From positions 620,001-684,000 of the forward strand of contig NZ_FNSV01000005.1 of NCBI RefSeq assembly GCF_900105905.1: a stretch of DNA of 64,000 bases, read 5' to 3'. Made by a program: the position numbers and the translations under genes. The notes under the pieces were generated by a model. The model saw nothing but the letters and a program-made list of their open reading frames with translations. It was not told the origin of the DNA and made no database searches. Numbering within the stretch: the first letter of the stretch is position 1; the number at the start of each line of letters is the position of its first letter. This DNA comes from Rhodococcus koreensis (lineage in GTDB: Bacteria > Actinomycetota > Actinomycetes > Mycobacteriales > Mycobacteriaceae). Positions 46,734 through 55,140 of this stretch are shown piece after piece.

Positions 46734-46880
46734 ATGAACACCCCGACCACACCAGCCACCGCAACAACCGGAGTCCACGGCACCCCACACCACACGGCGA
46801 TCAGCACCGAGGAAATCAAGGCCCGGATCGAGGCCATGTTCGCCGACGACCGCCCCGATCAGCACCATCAGGCGCGCTGA
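46734..46880 (+). CDS. Small 48-residue protein behind WS/DGAT
   Basis: ATG at 46734 after AGGAA, 61 bases behind the acyltransferase. The product starts MNTPTTPATATTGVHG and ends with a charged helix (STEEIKARIEAMFADDRPDQ). No family known; the helix and position suggest a real small partner gene. Confidence 0.5.
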   Translation: MNTPTTPATATTGVHGTPHHTAISTEEIKARIEAMFADDRPDQHHQAR

Positions 46881-47243
46881 CACCGTCGCCTGGGTCCTTG
46901 CGGGCGTGGCCCGACACCAGTCCTCGCGACCACGAGGGCGTGGGCGTCGCGGGCGGGGTGATCGAGATCGTCGAGACATCGATCAGCAGCGAGGCGCCGG
47001 CCTCAGTGCGCGGGACCCACCCCCCTTACTCGATGTCTTCGTCGACGCACCCCCCCGATGATTCGTCTTACACCGTGTCGCCTCGTTCCTGCTGGTCACA
47101 TACTTGTCGCACAGACTCGGGAGCACGGCACCCGCACTGCGCACGAGCGGCGTCCGTCGGCAGCGGCCCGGGTGCGGGCCCGTTCGGCGGTATGCCATCG
47201 GCCCACTTTCCGGGCCCTGCCCTCGAACGCAGATCTACGGTAG
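46881..47243. other. Gene-free stretch before the TA module
   Basis: About 360 bases with no convincing gene; leads into the palindromic operator of the toxin-antitoxin pair. Confidence 0.4.
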
Positions 47244-47259
47244 ACTTCTATATAGAAGT
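47244..47259. promoter_or_regulatory. Perfect 16-bp palindrome, operator of the toxin-antitoxin operon
   Basis: ACTTCTATATAGAAGT is a perfect palindrome 38 bases before the antitoxin start. It overlaps a TAGACT / TATATA promoter-like stretch. TA modules are usually autoregulated through such sites. Confidence 0.75.
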
Positions 47260-47296
47260 GGTCGAGGGTGTCTGCCCGGGCACCGAGGAGGGGAAC

Positions 47297-47911
47297 ATGG
47301 CGCACACGACCGCGGGCTCGAGCTTCGAGTCCGATCCGCAACAGCAGCGCAGCGGCGTGAGCGACCACGAGTTCATCGCCCGGATGCGCGCCGAGCTGTA
47401 CAAGAGGCCGAGCATGCGGCTGGTCGCCGACAGGGTCACCCACATCATGCTGGCCGGGCGGATCGATCGGGACGACCCGATCCTCGAGCTCATCGAATCG
47501 GACGACATCCTCGACGAGAAGACGGTGCTGAGCGACGCCGTCGAACGCATCCTGTCGTTCCCGCACCTCTCCGCCAAAGAGGTCGCCGACGACTACGACA
47601 AGAACTGGGCCAATCCCAGCGATGCGCTCCGCAAGCTCAGCGCCAAAGGTGAGGTCATCGGACTCAAGCGGGCCGGGAAGTTCCGGTATCCGGAGTTTCA
47701 GTTCTCCCTGCCGGGCGAGGCGAATCAGGTAGTGCGGGAAGGCAACGTGGCTCTCGGTGCCCGGGACGATCCGTGGGGGGTCGCGTCGTGGTGGCTCTCG
47801 CCGAACCCGTCGACCGAAGACCGCAAATCCCCGGTCCAACTGCTCGGCGAGGGATCGTTCACCGCCGTGCGCGCGTTGCTGCGAGCCGAGATCGCCGACG
47901 ACCTTGCCTAA
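47297..47911 (+). CDS. Antitoxin of a RES-type toxin-antitoxin pair
   Basis: A 204-residue protein directly before a RES toxin. The layout fits the DUF2384/Xre-MbcA type: N-terminal helical DNA-binding region (EFIARMRAELYKRPSMRLVA), a middle ALRKLSAKGEVIGLKRAGKF segment, and a C-terminal FRYPEFQF followed by DPWGVASWWLSPNPSTEDRK and PVQLLGEGSFTAVRALLRAE, the part that plugs the toxin active site. GAGGGG precedes the ATG at 47297. A 16-bp palindrome lies before it. Antitoxin identity rests on this C-terminal block and the neighbour. Confidence 0.85.
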   Translation: MAHTTAGSSFESDPQQQRSGVSDHEFIARMRAELYKRPSMRLVADRVTHIMLAGRIDRDDPILELIESDDILDEKTVLSDAVERILSFPHLSAKEVADDYDKNWANPSDALRKLSAKGEVIGLKRAGKFRYPEFQFSLPGEANQVVREGNVALGARDDPWGVASWWLSPNPSTEDRKSPVQLLGEGSFTAVRALLRAEIADDLA

Positions 47912-48545
47912 CCGCCCACCACCGGCCTCGGTGACCGCGCACGTCGGGTCGCTCACCGCGGGAACCACGCTCTGGCGCATCCACTCCGGCGACCCGAACC
48001 GGGGTGCCCTGACCCTGAATCCGACCCCGGCGGGAGCAGCGGGCGGACGGTTCGACTCCGCCGACGGGTCGTACCACTACAGCTATTTCGGGGAGGACAT
48101 CTCCACCTGCATCGCGGAGACCTACTGCCGGTCGCTGCCGCTCGATGATCACCTTCCGAGAATCCTGCGGAAGGCCAAGCTGGCCGGTCGGGTCCTGTCC
48201 CAGGTCACCGTCACCGACGATGTCCCAGTCGCACTGGTGCACGGCTCGCATCTGGCGGCGATCGGTCAGGACACCTGGCTGACGAAATGCGATCCCGTCG
48301 ACTACCGGACCACCCGGGACTGGGCGGCAGCCATCCTGCACGGGACCGACGGGGTTCTCGGTATCAAATACCGGGCACGTAACGACGAGGACAAGTTCTC
48401 CGTCGTCATGGCAATCAAGCCCAATGCCGGTGTGGGGCTGCCTGATCTGATGACGGTGTCCCGGGGCCCGATCGTGCTCGATGACCGCGCCGGGTTGGAG
48501 CTGGTCCGATCCCATCTCGCAAAATACAACGCCACACTCATCTGA
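47904..48545 (+). CDS. RES-domain toxin
   Basis: A 213-residue RES protein. RES toxins such as MbcT degrade NAD+ by phosphorolysis or hydrolysis. Visible: TTLWRIHSGDPNRGALTLNP, GGRFDSADGSYHYSYFGEDI, CIAETYCRSLPL and WAAAILHGTDGVLGIKYRAR, with the R...Y...E and S/N residues of the ADP-ribosyltransferase-like pocket. The TTG at 47904 overlaps the antitoxin stop and gives the N-terminus LPNRPPP seen in relatives; GTG at 47931 is the alternative. Translated in coupling with the antitoxin. Confidence 0.87.
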   Translation: MPNRPPPASVTAHVGSLTAGTTLWRIHSGDPNRGALTLNPTPAGAAGGRFDSADGSYHYSYFGEDISTCIAETYCRSLPLDDHLPRILRKAKLAGRVLSQVTVTDDVPVALVHGSHLAAIGQDTWLTKCDPVDYRTTRDWAAAILHGTDGVLGIKYRARNDEDKFSVVMAIKPNAGVGLPDLMTVSRGPIVLDDRAGLELVRSHLAKYNATLI

Positions 48546-48904
48546 GCGTCTACGTAGATCTCATGCAGGATCGCCATGGTTTCGCGTGACTGTGGGCGGT
48601 GCGAGACCACCTCGAGACGGCTTATCGCCGTCGTCCGGCCGAACGCTGCGGCCGATCCTCCCCCACAGGACCGAAGTCGCACGGCGATAAGGTATTTGCC
48701 GTGCTGCGGGCCTTCCTACCCGGGCGTTCGTAGGGTCGGTGAATGACACTTTCGCGGCGCGTCGGCGACGGGTGACGATTCGGCCGTCATTCCCTCCCGA
48801 ACCGTGCCCCACTCCGCGGTTTTTCGCGGGCTCGCCGCGGGATGTCACCCGGCTGATCGGTTTGTCCGACTCCAGTTCTATAGTTCGACATCCCGGCATA
48901 TAGG
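48546..48904. other. Gene-free stretch before the AfsA-type gene
   Basis: About 360 bases with no gene. The last 60 are AT-richer and hold the promoter and response-element-like sequence of the AfsA-type gene. Confidence 0.4.
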
Positions 48905-48916
48905 ACCGGTCGGTTT
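48905..48916. promoter_or_regulatory. Butyrolactone-response-element-like site before the AfsA gene
   Basis: ACCGGTCGGTTT, within ATATAGGACCGGTCGGTTTC, recalls the GGTCGGT half-site bound by ArpA-type receptors. A related TTGGTCGTTTTC lies upstream of the receptor gene at about 50577-50588. Assignment rests on similarity to the known half-site. Confidence 0.45.
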
Positions 48917-48930
48917 CTGTGGAGGGGTTC

Positions 48931-49857
48931 GTGACGCGAGCATGTCAACCGCTGCGTGAGGCACTTCCCGTCCTGTCGTTCGAGCGGCCGGTGACCCGCC
49001 GCTACGTGCACCGCCAGGCGGTCGCGGAGGTCTTCCTCACCGATTGCGTCGAGCTCCCTGAGCCGAACGGGTTCGCCGTCGCGGCGCAGTGGCCGCGACT
49101 GCACGGCTTCTACCGCGCCCGGGACGGCCTGTACGACCCGATGCTGCTGGGAGAAACACTGCGACAAGCGGCGATCTACCTCGCCCACAGCCGATACCGG
49201 GTGCCGCTGAACCGGCGATTCATCATGCACGACCTGCACGTCCGCGCGCACCTCGACGCCTTGGAGGTCGGAGTGTCGGCCGCGGACGTGACGGCGACCG
49301 CCACACTGTCCGATCTGGTGTACCGCGGTGAGGTGCTGTCAAGTTTCCGCATAGAGCTGCGGTTTTGGCTGGCGAATCGGGAGATCGGATCGGCATCGGG
49401 TGTCGCCGCGGCACTCCCGCCGTCCGCCTACGCGAGGGCACGGTGGGGCACCGCCGGTCCGCGTACCCCCGGCCCGGCGAGGTGCGGCGCCGCGATACCA
49501 CCCGCCGTGGTGGGGCACGTCGAAGACCAGCACGTGGTCCTCGGTCGGCAGTCCGCGCCGGGCGAGTGGGAGTTGCGGGTCGACGTGACCCACCCGGTGT
49601 TGTTCGACCACCCGCTCGATCATCTGCCGGGAATGCTGCTCCTGGAGGCGCTGCGCCAGGGCGCGTTCGCGGCCCTCGAGGTTCCGGACGCCCACCTGGA
49701 ATCGTTCGACGCGGTGTTCCACCGCTTCGCCGAGCTCGATCAGCGTGCCACCGTCCGTGTCCGGGTCCTCGACGGGGATCCGTTGTCGGTGAGGGCGGTG
49801 ATCAGGCAGGCCGGCGTCGACGTCACCACGGGATGCGTGCGGCTTGCCCGCCGCTGA
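48931..49857 (+). CDS. AfsA/ScbA-type gamma-butyrolactone biosynthesis protein
   Basis: A 308-residue protein with two AfsA hot-dog domains. Domain 1: VHRQAVAEVFLTDCVELPEP to RLHGFYRARDGLYDPMLLGE and TLRQAAIYLAHSRYRVPLNR; domain 2: VVGHVEDQHVVLGRQ, DVTHPVLFDHPLDHLPGMLL and LEALRQGAF. AfsA couples a beta-ketoacyl-ACP to dihydroxyacetone phosphate, the key step in signalling butyrolactones. The GTG at 48931 follows GGAGGGG; another GTG at 48919 is possible. It is convergent with, and five bases from, an ArpA-type receptor gene, the classic pair. Similar loci (gbl) are known in Rhodococcus. Confidence 0.92.
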   Translation: MTRACQPLREALPVLSFERPVTRRYVHRQAVAEVFLTDCVELPEPNGFAVAAQWPRLHGFYRARDGLYDPMLLGETLRQAAIYLAHSRYRVPLNRRFIMHDLHVRAHLDALEVGVSAADVTATATLSDLVYRGEVLSSFRIELRFWLANREIGSASGVAAALPPSAYARARWGTAGPRTPGPARCGAAIPPAVVGHVEDQHVVLGRQSAPGEWELRVDVTHPVLFDHPLDHLPGMLLLEALRQGAFAALEVPDAHLESFDAVFHRFAELDQRATVRVRVLDGDPLSVRAVIRQAGVDVTTGCVRLARR

Positions 49858-49862
49858 GCTGC

Positions 49863-50537
49863 TCAGCCCCGTGCCGGCACCTGCCCGGCACCGACAACGG
49901 GTACGCCGACGCTGCGGGCCTTGCGGATCCGCTCGATGTCCGGATGCCGGTCTTCGGGCATGATCCCGGGCAGCAGGAACATCCACATGTCGTCGACCCG
50001 CTGTTCCAGGTCGGTGCGGTGCGCGAGCACCTGCGAGACCGTGTGGACACCGGTGAAGGCACCGATCACGAACCGGGCGAACCGCGGCGGATCGATGTCA
50101 GACCTGAGGTCGCCCTGCTCGATGGCGCGCCGCGCCAACTGCTCGCAGGCGTTGATCCAGTCCAGGTACGGATCGGTGGGGCCCTGCTCGTCGGCGCTCA
50201 GTTCGAGGGTGATCCGGATGCCGGCGCGGACGATCGGGTCGTGCACGATCTGCCGGGCCATCTCATGGCAGAGCATCACAATCTGCTCGATCGCCAGTGC
50301 CTCTTCGCGGCCGATTGCCTCGACCGCGGCAATGGAGATCGCGTGCTGCTCGGCGACGATGTGCCGCGCCAACTCGTCCTTCGACCGGAAATGAAAATAC
50401 AGAGCGCCCTTGGTGAGGCCGGCGTTCTCGATGATCGTTCCGACGCTCGCTCCGACGTAGCCCTGCTTCTCGAACGTCTCCGCCGCTCCGCGCACGATTT
50501 GCGCTCTCGTCGCCACAGCCCTGGCCTGTTGAGACAC
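49863..50537 (-). CDS. ArpA/ScbR-type TetR regulator (butyrolactone receptor-like)
   Basis: A 224-residue TetR protein. [58 protein letters not shown]. The ligand domain has ArpA-type spacing with WINACEQLARRAIEQGDLRS and FARFVIGAFTGVHTVSQVLA. The GTG at 50537 follows GGGAAGG. Convergent with the AfsA-type gene, it is most likely the receptor for its product and represses the signal gene until the ligand binds. A truncated relative lies at 32630-32732. Confidence 0.9.
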   Translation of the reverse strand: MSQQARAVATRAQIVRGAAETFEKQGYVGASVGTIIENAGLTKGALYFHFRSKDELARHIVAEQHAISIAAVEAIGREEALAIEQIVMLCHEMARQIVHDPIVRAGIRITLELSADEQGPTDPYLDWINACEQLARRAIEQGDLRSDIDPPRFARFVIGAFTGVHTVSQVLAHRTDLEQRVDDMWMFLLPGIMPEDRHPDIERIRKARSVGVPVVGAGQVPARG

Positions 50538-50570
50538 TGAAACACCTTCCCTGCCCCCGTGAGCGAGAAA

Positions 50571-50590
50571 ACGACCAACGAATCTACCCA
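50571..50590 (-). promoter_or_regulatory. Response-element-like site before the receptor gene
   Basis: On the minus strand TTGGTCGTTTTC resembles CCGGTCGGTTTC before the AfsA gene. It lies about 40 bases before the receptor start and may be its autoregulatory site. Confidence 0.4.
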
Positions 50591-51263
50591 CCCCGATTAG
50601 CCGGACGAACGCTACCAGTGCCCAGCAAGAGTCGCGGACCGGAACGACCCGAGACCATCGTGGTAGGCCGCACGCGTTCTCGCTTTTGCGGGCATCCTTT
50701 CCACGGAACGACTTCGAGGTGCGCGGCCATCCCAAAGAAGGAGACCATTCGGACGGTATTGATGCTTATCGTCCTCTCGCCAGGGTTGGTCACGTGACAC
50801 GGGAAAGCGAGGACCCAGCGGGCTGGATGCAACAGCACCCGCGCACGGGGCGGGTGGAGCCGGAGCGCAGCAACCGGTGGTGCGGTGGTGATATCCGAAC
50901 GCCTCACTCACCGGGCCACAGTGACCGGGGCGTAGGCCCGCTCCCCGCCCATGCCGGAGGTGGTGGCGCCGTCGACCAGATACGCGGCGGCGGTCACCGG
51001 GTTGCGACGGCAACGCCGTGCACTGGGCGCCGTGCACCAAGGTTCGAACCGCCCATGCCGACGTGTACGTCCGTCCGCCGGTCGCCTCGGAACGGACGCG
51101 GTTACCGCACCCGGCGATCCGGGCGGGCACCTCCGGGTTGCGACCCCCACCCGCCTGCCGGAACCACATCCGATGCGGCGGAACATAATTCGGCTCCGTC
51201 CTGACCATCAACACCGCAGCCGACGGGCTCTCCGCCACGGAGTTGCGGTGCACTGACACCTGT
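50591..51263. other. Gene-free stretch
   Basis: About 670 bases without a recognised gene. A minus-strand frame near 50900-51190 ends NPVTAAAYLVDGATTSGMGG and looks weakly protein-like, but has no clear start or relatives I recognise. Confidence 0.35.
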
Positions 51264-51512
51264 CTACGGCTGCTCCTTCACCAACCTGAGCACTGCCGGG
51301 CCCACCATCATCGACGATGCGAATGCGGCGCCTCCCGGCAGGACGGCGTGGGCCGAAGTCAGCCCAGCCAGTAGCGTCGCGAGTCCGGTTCCCATCGCGG
51401 AGACGATCGCAGTGACGACTACCAACGCCAGGGCCCACAAGGTGGGAAGCGGTGCGGGTTCGCGGTGTTGGCCATCGTTGTCCTGGTAGTGAGGCCGCTT
51501 GACCCAGACCAC
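51264..51512 (-). CDS. Possible small membrane protein
   Basis: From a GTG at 51512 the frame gives 82 residues with two helices (TLWALALVVVTAIVSAMGTG and SAHAVLPGGAAFASSMMVGP). No ribosome binding site is obvious and the start abuts the WS/DGAT fragment, so it may be a truncated gene. Confidence 0.35.
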   Translation of the reverse strand: MVWVKRPHYQDNDGQHREPAPLPTLWALALVVVTAIVSAMGTGLATLLAGLTSAHAVLPGGAAFASSMMVGPAVLRLVKEQP

Positions 51513-51534
51513 GCCGAGGCAATCGGGCGGGAGT

Positions 51535-51672
51535 GCTTGCGCGCAACCCGGCCACCCACCTCCCCGACCCCGCGCACCGCCTCGAGACCGTCCGCAACTG
51601 CATGAACGAGGGCAAGGCCGCCCTCCAGGCGATGAGTCCCGCCCCGGTGCTCGCGATGAGCGCCCTCGGGCC
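51535..51672 (+). pseudogene. 130-bp fragment of a WS/DGAT gene
   Basis: ATHLPDPAHRLETVRNCMNE, GKAALQAMSPAPVLAMSALG is nearly identical, in DNA too, to 46243-46366 of the complete WS/DGAT gene 5 kb away. Neither start nor end of the gene is present. Confidence 0.85.
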
Positions 51673-51697
51673 GCCCGCTCGGACGGGCGATGCGGTG

Positions 51698-52045
51698 TCA
51701 GTGGGCGTCGCGGAAGGCTTGGACGATATCGGCGCGAATCCGGCCCCGGGAGGGCATCTCGTAGCCGTGTCCTCTCGCCCACTCCCGGATCATCTTGACC
51801 TCGCCCGTCCCCGGAGTCGACCCGCTCGGGTCCGCGACCCGATTCGAGCGGTGCTTCCTGCCTCCGACCCTCCGGGAGTGCGCGATGTAGTAGTCGAGGG
51901 CGCCGCGGAACTCCTTGGCGTGCTCGTCCTTCAGGTCGATCTCGTACTCGACCCGATCAACCGCGTAGTGAATGCTCTCCCCCGCGTCGCCGAACACGGT
52001 CCCGTCGATATCGTCCACCAACTCCACCACAGCCCTGCGCGCCAC
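51698..52045 (-). CDS. lsr2: Lsr2-family nucleoid protein
   Basis: A 115-residue xenogeneic silencer. N-terminal dimerisation domain: RRAVVELVDDIDGTVFGDAG, SIHYAVDRVEYEIDLKDEHA, KEFRGALDYYIAHSRRVGGR. C-terminal AT-hook-like DNA-binding domain: IREWARGHGYEMPSRGRIRA with the R-G-R core and DIVQAFRDAH. The GTG at 52045 follows GGGAG. Lsr2 bridges AT-rich, often foreign DNA. A perfect 7-bp inverted repeat lies 17 bases upstream. Its presence among IS elements suggests an extra, mobile copy. Confidence 0.93.
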   Translation of the reverse strand: MARRAVVELVDDIDGTVFGDAGESIHYAVDRVEYEIDLKDEHAKEFRGALDYYIAHSRRVGGRKHRSNRVADPSGSTPGTGEVKMIREWARGHGYEMPSRGRIRADIVQAFRDAH

Positions 52046-52061
52046 GGATTTCACTCCCACC

Positions 52062-52078
52062 GTCATCGATACGATGAC
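52062..52078. promoter_or_regulatory. Inverted repeat before lsr2
   Basis: GTCATCG-ATA-CGATGAC is a perfect 7-bp inverted repeat just upstream of the lsr2 start. GCTAGC-TAC-GCTAGC follows at 52114-52128. Both are in the promoter region and may be operators. Confidence 0.5.
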
Positions 52079-52128
52079 GAAACAACAGTACTCGCGCCGC
52101 ACAACGCATCGCTGCTAGCTACGCTAGC

Positions 52129-52774
52129 TAAGATTGCTTCGCACCAAAATGTCGGCGATCAGTCTCGTCGTCGCACGGCGCCCTGCCATCGTTTGCGAGC
52201 GGCCGCCGCCGGAATCCTTCGAGGATCCTCATCAACGGCACCAACCCGACTTTTTGCCAGGCGATCCCCAACGCACGCGACCCCTCGCCGCTTTCGTCAC
52301 TGTGATGCATTCGAGCGTCGGTCGCCGTACCGCCCCTCCGATCGCCGCCGACCGATGACCGACCCATGCAGCCGCAGAAGCACTCACGGCCTACCTGTGC
52401 GGCATCATCGGCATCCGACGGGCCGGATACACGGAGGGCTGCCGCAACCCCCTGTGTCCACCTCCGCCTGTGCACACTGCCACTCCCCCGTGCAGGGGTT
52501 CCGCCGGCGTAGTGCGGCCCAGCCCCATCCAAGGCGCTCGGGCGTCCGACCAGCAGACGAATCGGACGACCCGGCACCGCCAGCAGTCGCCGGAGCGTTC
52601 GGGCCCGGGGACCGCGGGAAAGCTCGGCGGTTTCGCGACGGGAACCGCGACCGTCTCCTGCTTCGGTGGCACGGCGCCGTTCGTCTTCACCGGCAGCGTG
52701 GCGGTGACGTAACCCAGTTCGGTCGGTCCCCGGGGCACGGTCTCCGGCTGCTTCGTCCACCGGCCGGGGTCGGT
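52129..52774. other. Gene-free stretch
   Basis: About 645 bases with only non-protein-like frames on both strands. Nothing recognised. Confidence 0.4.
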
Positions 52775-53041
52775 CTACCCGGCGGATCCTGGCGTGCTCG
52801 GGTCGGCGGTGAGGTCGTCGGTGTCGGCGAAGACCAGGCGGCGACCGTCGTCGAGGGCGATAGCCCACCGGTGCACCGGCGCCCAGGCATGCCCGCGCTC
52901 CTCGGTGTCGGTCAGCTCGGCGTAATCCTCGATGATCCGACCGGTCTGCGCCGGCACAGCCGGCCGGCGCACCAGCACCCGCGCGCCCGCGCCGAGCGGC
53001 CCGGGTTCGGGGCTCGGACTGTGATCCTTCTTCTCGGGCAT
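52775..53041 (-). CDS. Hypothetical 88-residue protein
   Basis: An acidic protein (ARVLVRRPAVPAQTGRIIED, YAELTDTEERGHAWAPVHRW, AIALDDGRRLVFADTDDL) with a likely small beta-barrel fold. AAGGCG precedes the ATG. Codon use and the regular strand pattern support a gene; no function known. Confidence 0.6.
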   Translation of the reverse strand: MPEKKDHSPSPEPGPLGAGARVLVRRPAVPAQTGRIIEDYAELTDTEERGHAWAPVHRWAIALDDGRRLVFADTDDLTADPSTPGSAG

Positions 53042-53566
53042 CGGTCTGCGCCTTCCGCTCGGCTACCCGTCTGGATCATAAGCACCTCACCGACGAAACC
53101 CCATGCGAGGCGCTGCCAAGGGGCTGAGCGATCGACAACGATCCGGGCTCGGGTGATTGCGCCCCGGCCAACGGCGGCTCCCATTGCTCGCTCGGCGGGT
53201 TGCCGGAGCATCCCGCGGCCGCGGCAGGGTGCCGATGAGCATCAGCGCACCGCCCTCCCGGACTCGACCGCACCGTCCGCGGCACCCGGACCCTGATCCA
53301 CGACCCGCACCAGAACGGCATCGGAATCCGATGCCGATGCCGCCCAAGGCTCTCCGGGCGCGATCCCCTCGCCGCCGCCGGTCGGTCCTCGCTGTCGCAG
53401 AGGAGAATGGTCTCACCCTCGAGGAGTCGGATCAGAGCCTCGGACACCTCTTCTGCAGGCTCCGGCTTCTCCTGGGCGAGGAAGACGCCCGCCCGGGCCT
53501 GCAGTGGGTGTAAACAACGGGGGAATGAGGTACCCGCAGGCAGCGGCCGATCCGAGGGGAGCAACG
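53042..53566. other. Gene-free stretch
   Basis: About 525 bases. A minus-strand frame near 53370-53500 reads EEVSEALIRLLEGETILLCD but breaks off into non-protein-like sequence; it may be a small decayed gene. Confidence 0.35.
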
Positions 53567-54172
53567 GTGTTCGAGAGGTTTACCGACCAAGCGCGGCGCA
53601 CCGTCGTCCTGGCTTCCGACGCGGCCCGGGCCCACCACCAGGACTATCTCGGAACCGAGCACCTCCTGCTGGGCCTCCTCCGCGAACGTGACGGCGCGGC
53701 GGCGCGAGCGCTGAAATCGTTCGGCGTGTCGGCGACCGTCATCGACAGCCGACTCACCACCGGTCACGGCGAGCAAGCCCGACCCGAGCACATCCCGTTC
53801 ACCCGGCACGCCAAACGGATCCTCGAACACAGCCTGCGGGAAACTTCCCTGCTCGGCCACGACCGCATCGGCACCGAACAGATCCTCCTCGCCCTCATCG
53901 ACGACCGCGAATCCACCGGCGCACGGTTGCTCGGCGAGGTCCTACCGGTGGACGCCGACCAACTGCGTCAGCACATCCTCCGAGAAGTCACCGAGCACCG
54001 GCTCACCGCCGAGCTGGGGCCATGGCCGACACACGTCACCAACCTCAGGTTGACCGACGCCGAACATGCCTTGTGTGTAGCCGCGGCCGCCGCGGCGGGC
54101 CAGCCCCTCGAGGCGTGGATGCGAGACCGGATCCTCGACGCGGCCCGTGCCGGCGGCGCGGGTACCGAATAG
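53567..54172 (+). CDS. Stand-alone Clp N-terminal-domain protein
   Basis: A 201-residue protein with the double Clp-N repeat of ClpC: VFERFTDQARRTVVLASDAA, YLGTEHLLLGLLRERDGAAA (repeat 1), FTRHAKRILEHSLRETSLLG, IGTEQILLALIDDRESTGAR (repeat 2). No AAA domain follows. The last 45 residues (NLRLTDAEHALCVAAAAAAG, MRDRILDAARA) look like a ribbon-helix-helix or short helical tail. Such proteins (ClpC-N-like) may act as adaptors or protect proteins under stress. The GTG at 53567 follows GAGGGGAG. Confidence 0.85.
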   Translation: MFERFTDQARRTVVLASDAARAHHQDYLGTEHLLLGLLRERDGAAARALKSFGVSATVIDSRLTTGHGEQARPEHIPFTRHAKRILEHSLRETSLLGHDRIGTEQILLALIDDRESTGARLLGEVLPVDADQLRQHILREVTEHRLTAELGPWPTHVTNLRLTDAEHALCVAAAAAAGQPLEAWMRDRILDAARAGGAGTE

Positions 54173-54314
54173 GGCCTGCGCCTCGGGCGAGACCGCGCGC
54201 CCGGACGCCGCTGCGGGTCCTCGGCACCAATTTCCACTGCGGTGAGGCCGGCCCGTCGGGATTCGGCCCCTGTGACGGCGTCACCGGAGCCCGGGCCGGC
54301 GTTACGATCGGAGC

Positions 54315-54683
54315 ATGGGACCGGGCGCCCGGGTGCGAGCGCTGATGCGGGCCGCCTATCGACTTGTTCGTTTCCCGTTCCGCCTGGTCGACGACGTGGT
54401 GCTGCCGGTGATCTTCGACGAGGACGCGCCGGTGCGGCGGGCGTACGGGCAGTTCCTCCGCGACTGCGACAGTGCCGCGGTGTACCTGCTGGCCGACGAC
54501 ACGGCGACGGTCCGTGCCACCCTCCTCCGTCGACGCAGCGCCTTTCGAGACGCGATCGCCCGCCACCCCAGTAGCATCCACACCGAATCCGAAGTCGTGA
54601 TGGAACACCACCGGGCACGCTTCCGCGAACGCCGCCGCGCTACCCACCCACCCGGCAACTCGACGACCCTCCCACCCCGGTAA
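54315..54683 (+). CDS. Hypothetical protein, paralogue of the one at 21684
   Basis: A 122-residue basic protein. PFRLVDDVVLPVIFDEDAPV, FLRDCDSAAVYLLADDTATV and the Arg-rich helix LLRRRSAFRDAIARH align with the 21684 gene. The tail is Pro/Arg-rich. Function unknown. The two starts lie in similar sequence (GATCGG, then ATGGGAC). Confidence 0.6.
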   Translation: MGPGARVRALMRAAYRLVRFPFRLVDDVVLPVIFDEDAPVRRAYGQFLRDCDSAAVYLLADDTATVRATLLRRRSAFRDAIARHPSSIHTESEVVMEHHRARFRERRRATHPPGNSTTLPPR

Positions 54684-54718
54684 CAGCCCCCGGGACCGAG
54701 GCATGTGACGGAAATCGG

Positions 54719-55140
54719 ATGCGCTGCGCCGGCGCCGCCGAGAACACCCACGTCGACCACGCGGGCGGGGTCAAAGCGTCACGACCCCAATTCGATCTGG
54801 TCCTGCAGCGGCTGCGCGATGACGACGTCCTGGTGATCACCCGGCTGGACCGGCTCGGACGGTCGATGCTGTCGAGTTCCAGCGCGAGCTGATCTGGCGA
54901 ACACTCGCGACGGGCTGGCCGCCGCCCGTGCCCGCGGCCGCAAGGGTGGACGGCACTCGAAAACTCAGCCCCGACCAGATCGAACTCGCGCAACGCCTTT
55001 ACGATGCCGGGGAACACAACGTCGCGCAGATCTCCGGCATGCTGAAAGTGCCGCGCACCGCCATGTACGGGCACCTGAACAAGCGACCCCGCAACGGGGC
55101 GGACACGCTGCAGGTCACGGAGGTCGCAGCGACTGCCGCA
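54719..55140 (+). pseudogene. Resolvase (serine recombinase) remnant
   Basis: Parts of a Tn3-type resolvase in several frames: GGVKASRPQFDLVLQRLRDD, DVLVITRLDRLGRSMLS up to a stop; FQRELI; NTRDGLAAARARGRKGGRHS; and the HTH KLSPDQIELAQRLYDAGEHN, VAQISGMLKVPRTAMYGHLN. The catalytic N-terminus and part of helix E are missing. It marks a lost transposon or plasmid-resolution locus. Confidence 0.75.

Noticed and set aside
45245..46837. 530-codon minus-strand frame
   Set aside because: Antisense of WS/DGAT, which has the HHxxxDG motif and a ribosome binding site.
51533..53296. 587-codon plus-strand frame beginning with WS/DGAT-like residues
   Set aside because: Only the first 45 residues are WS/DGAT. 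The rest is antisense to lsr2 and to the 52775 gene and is not protein-like.
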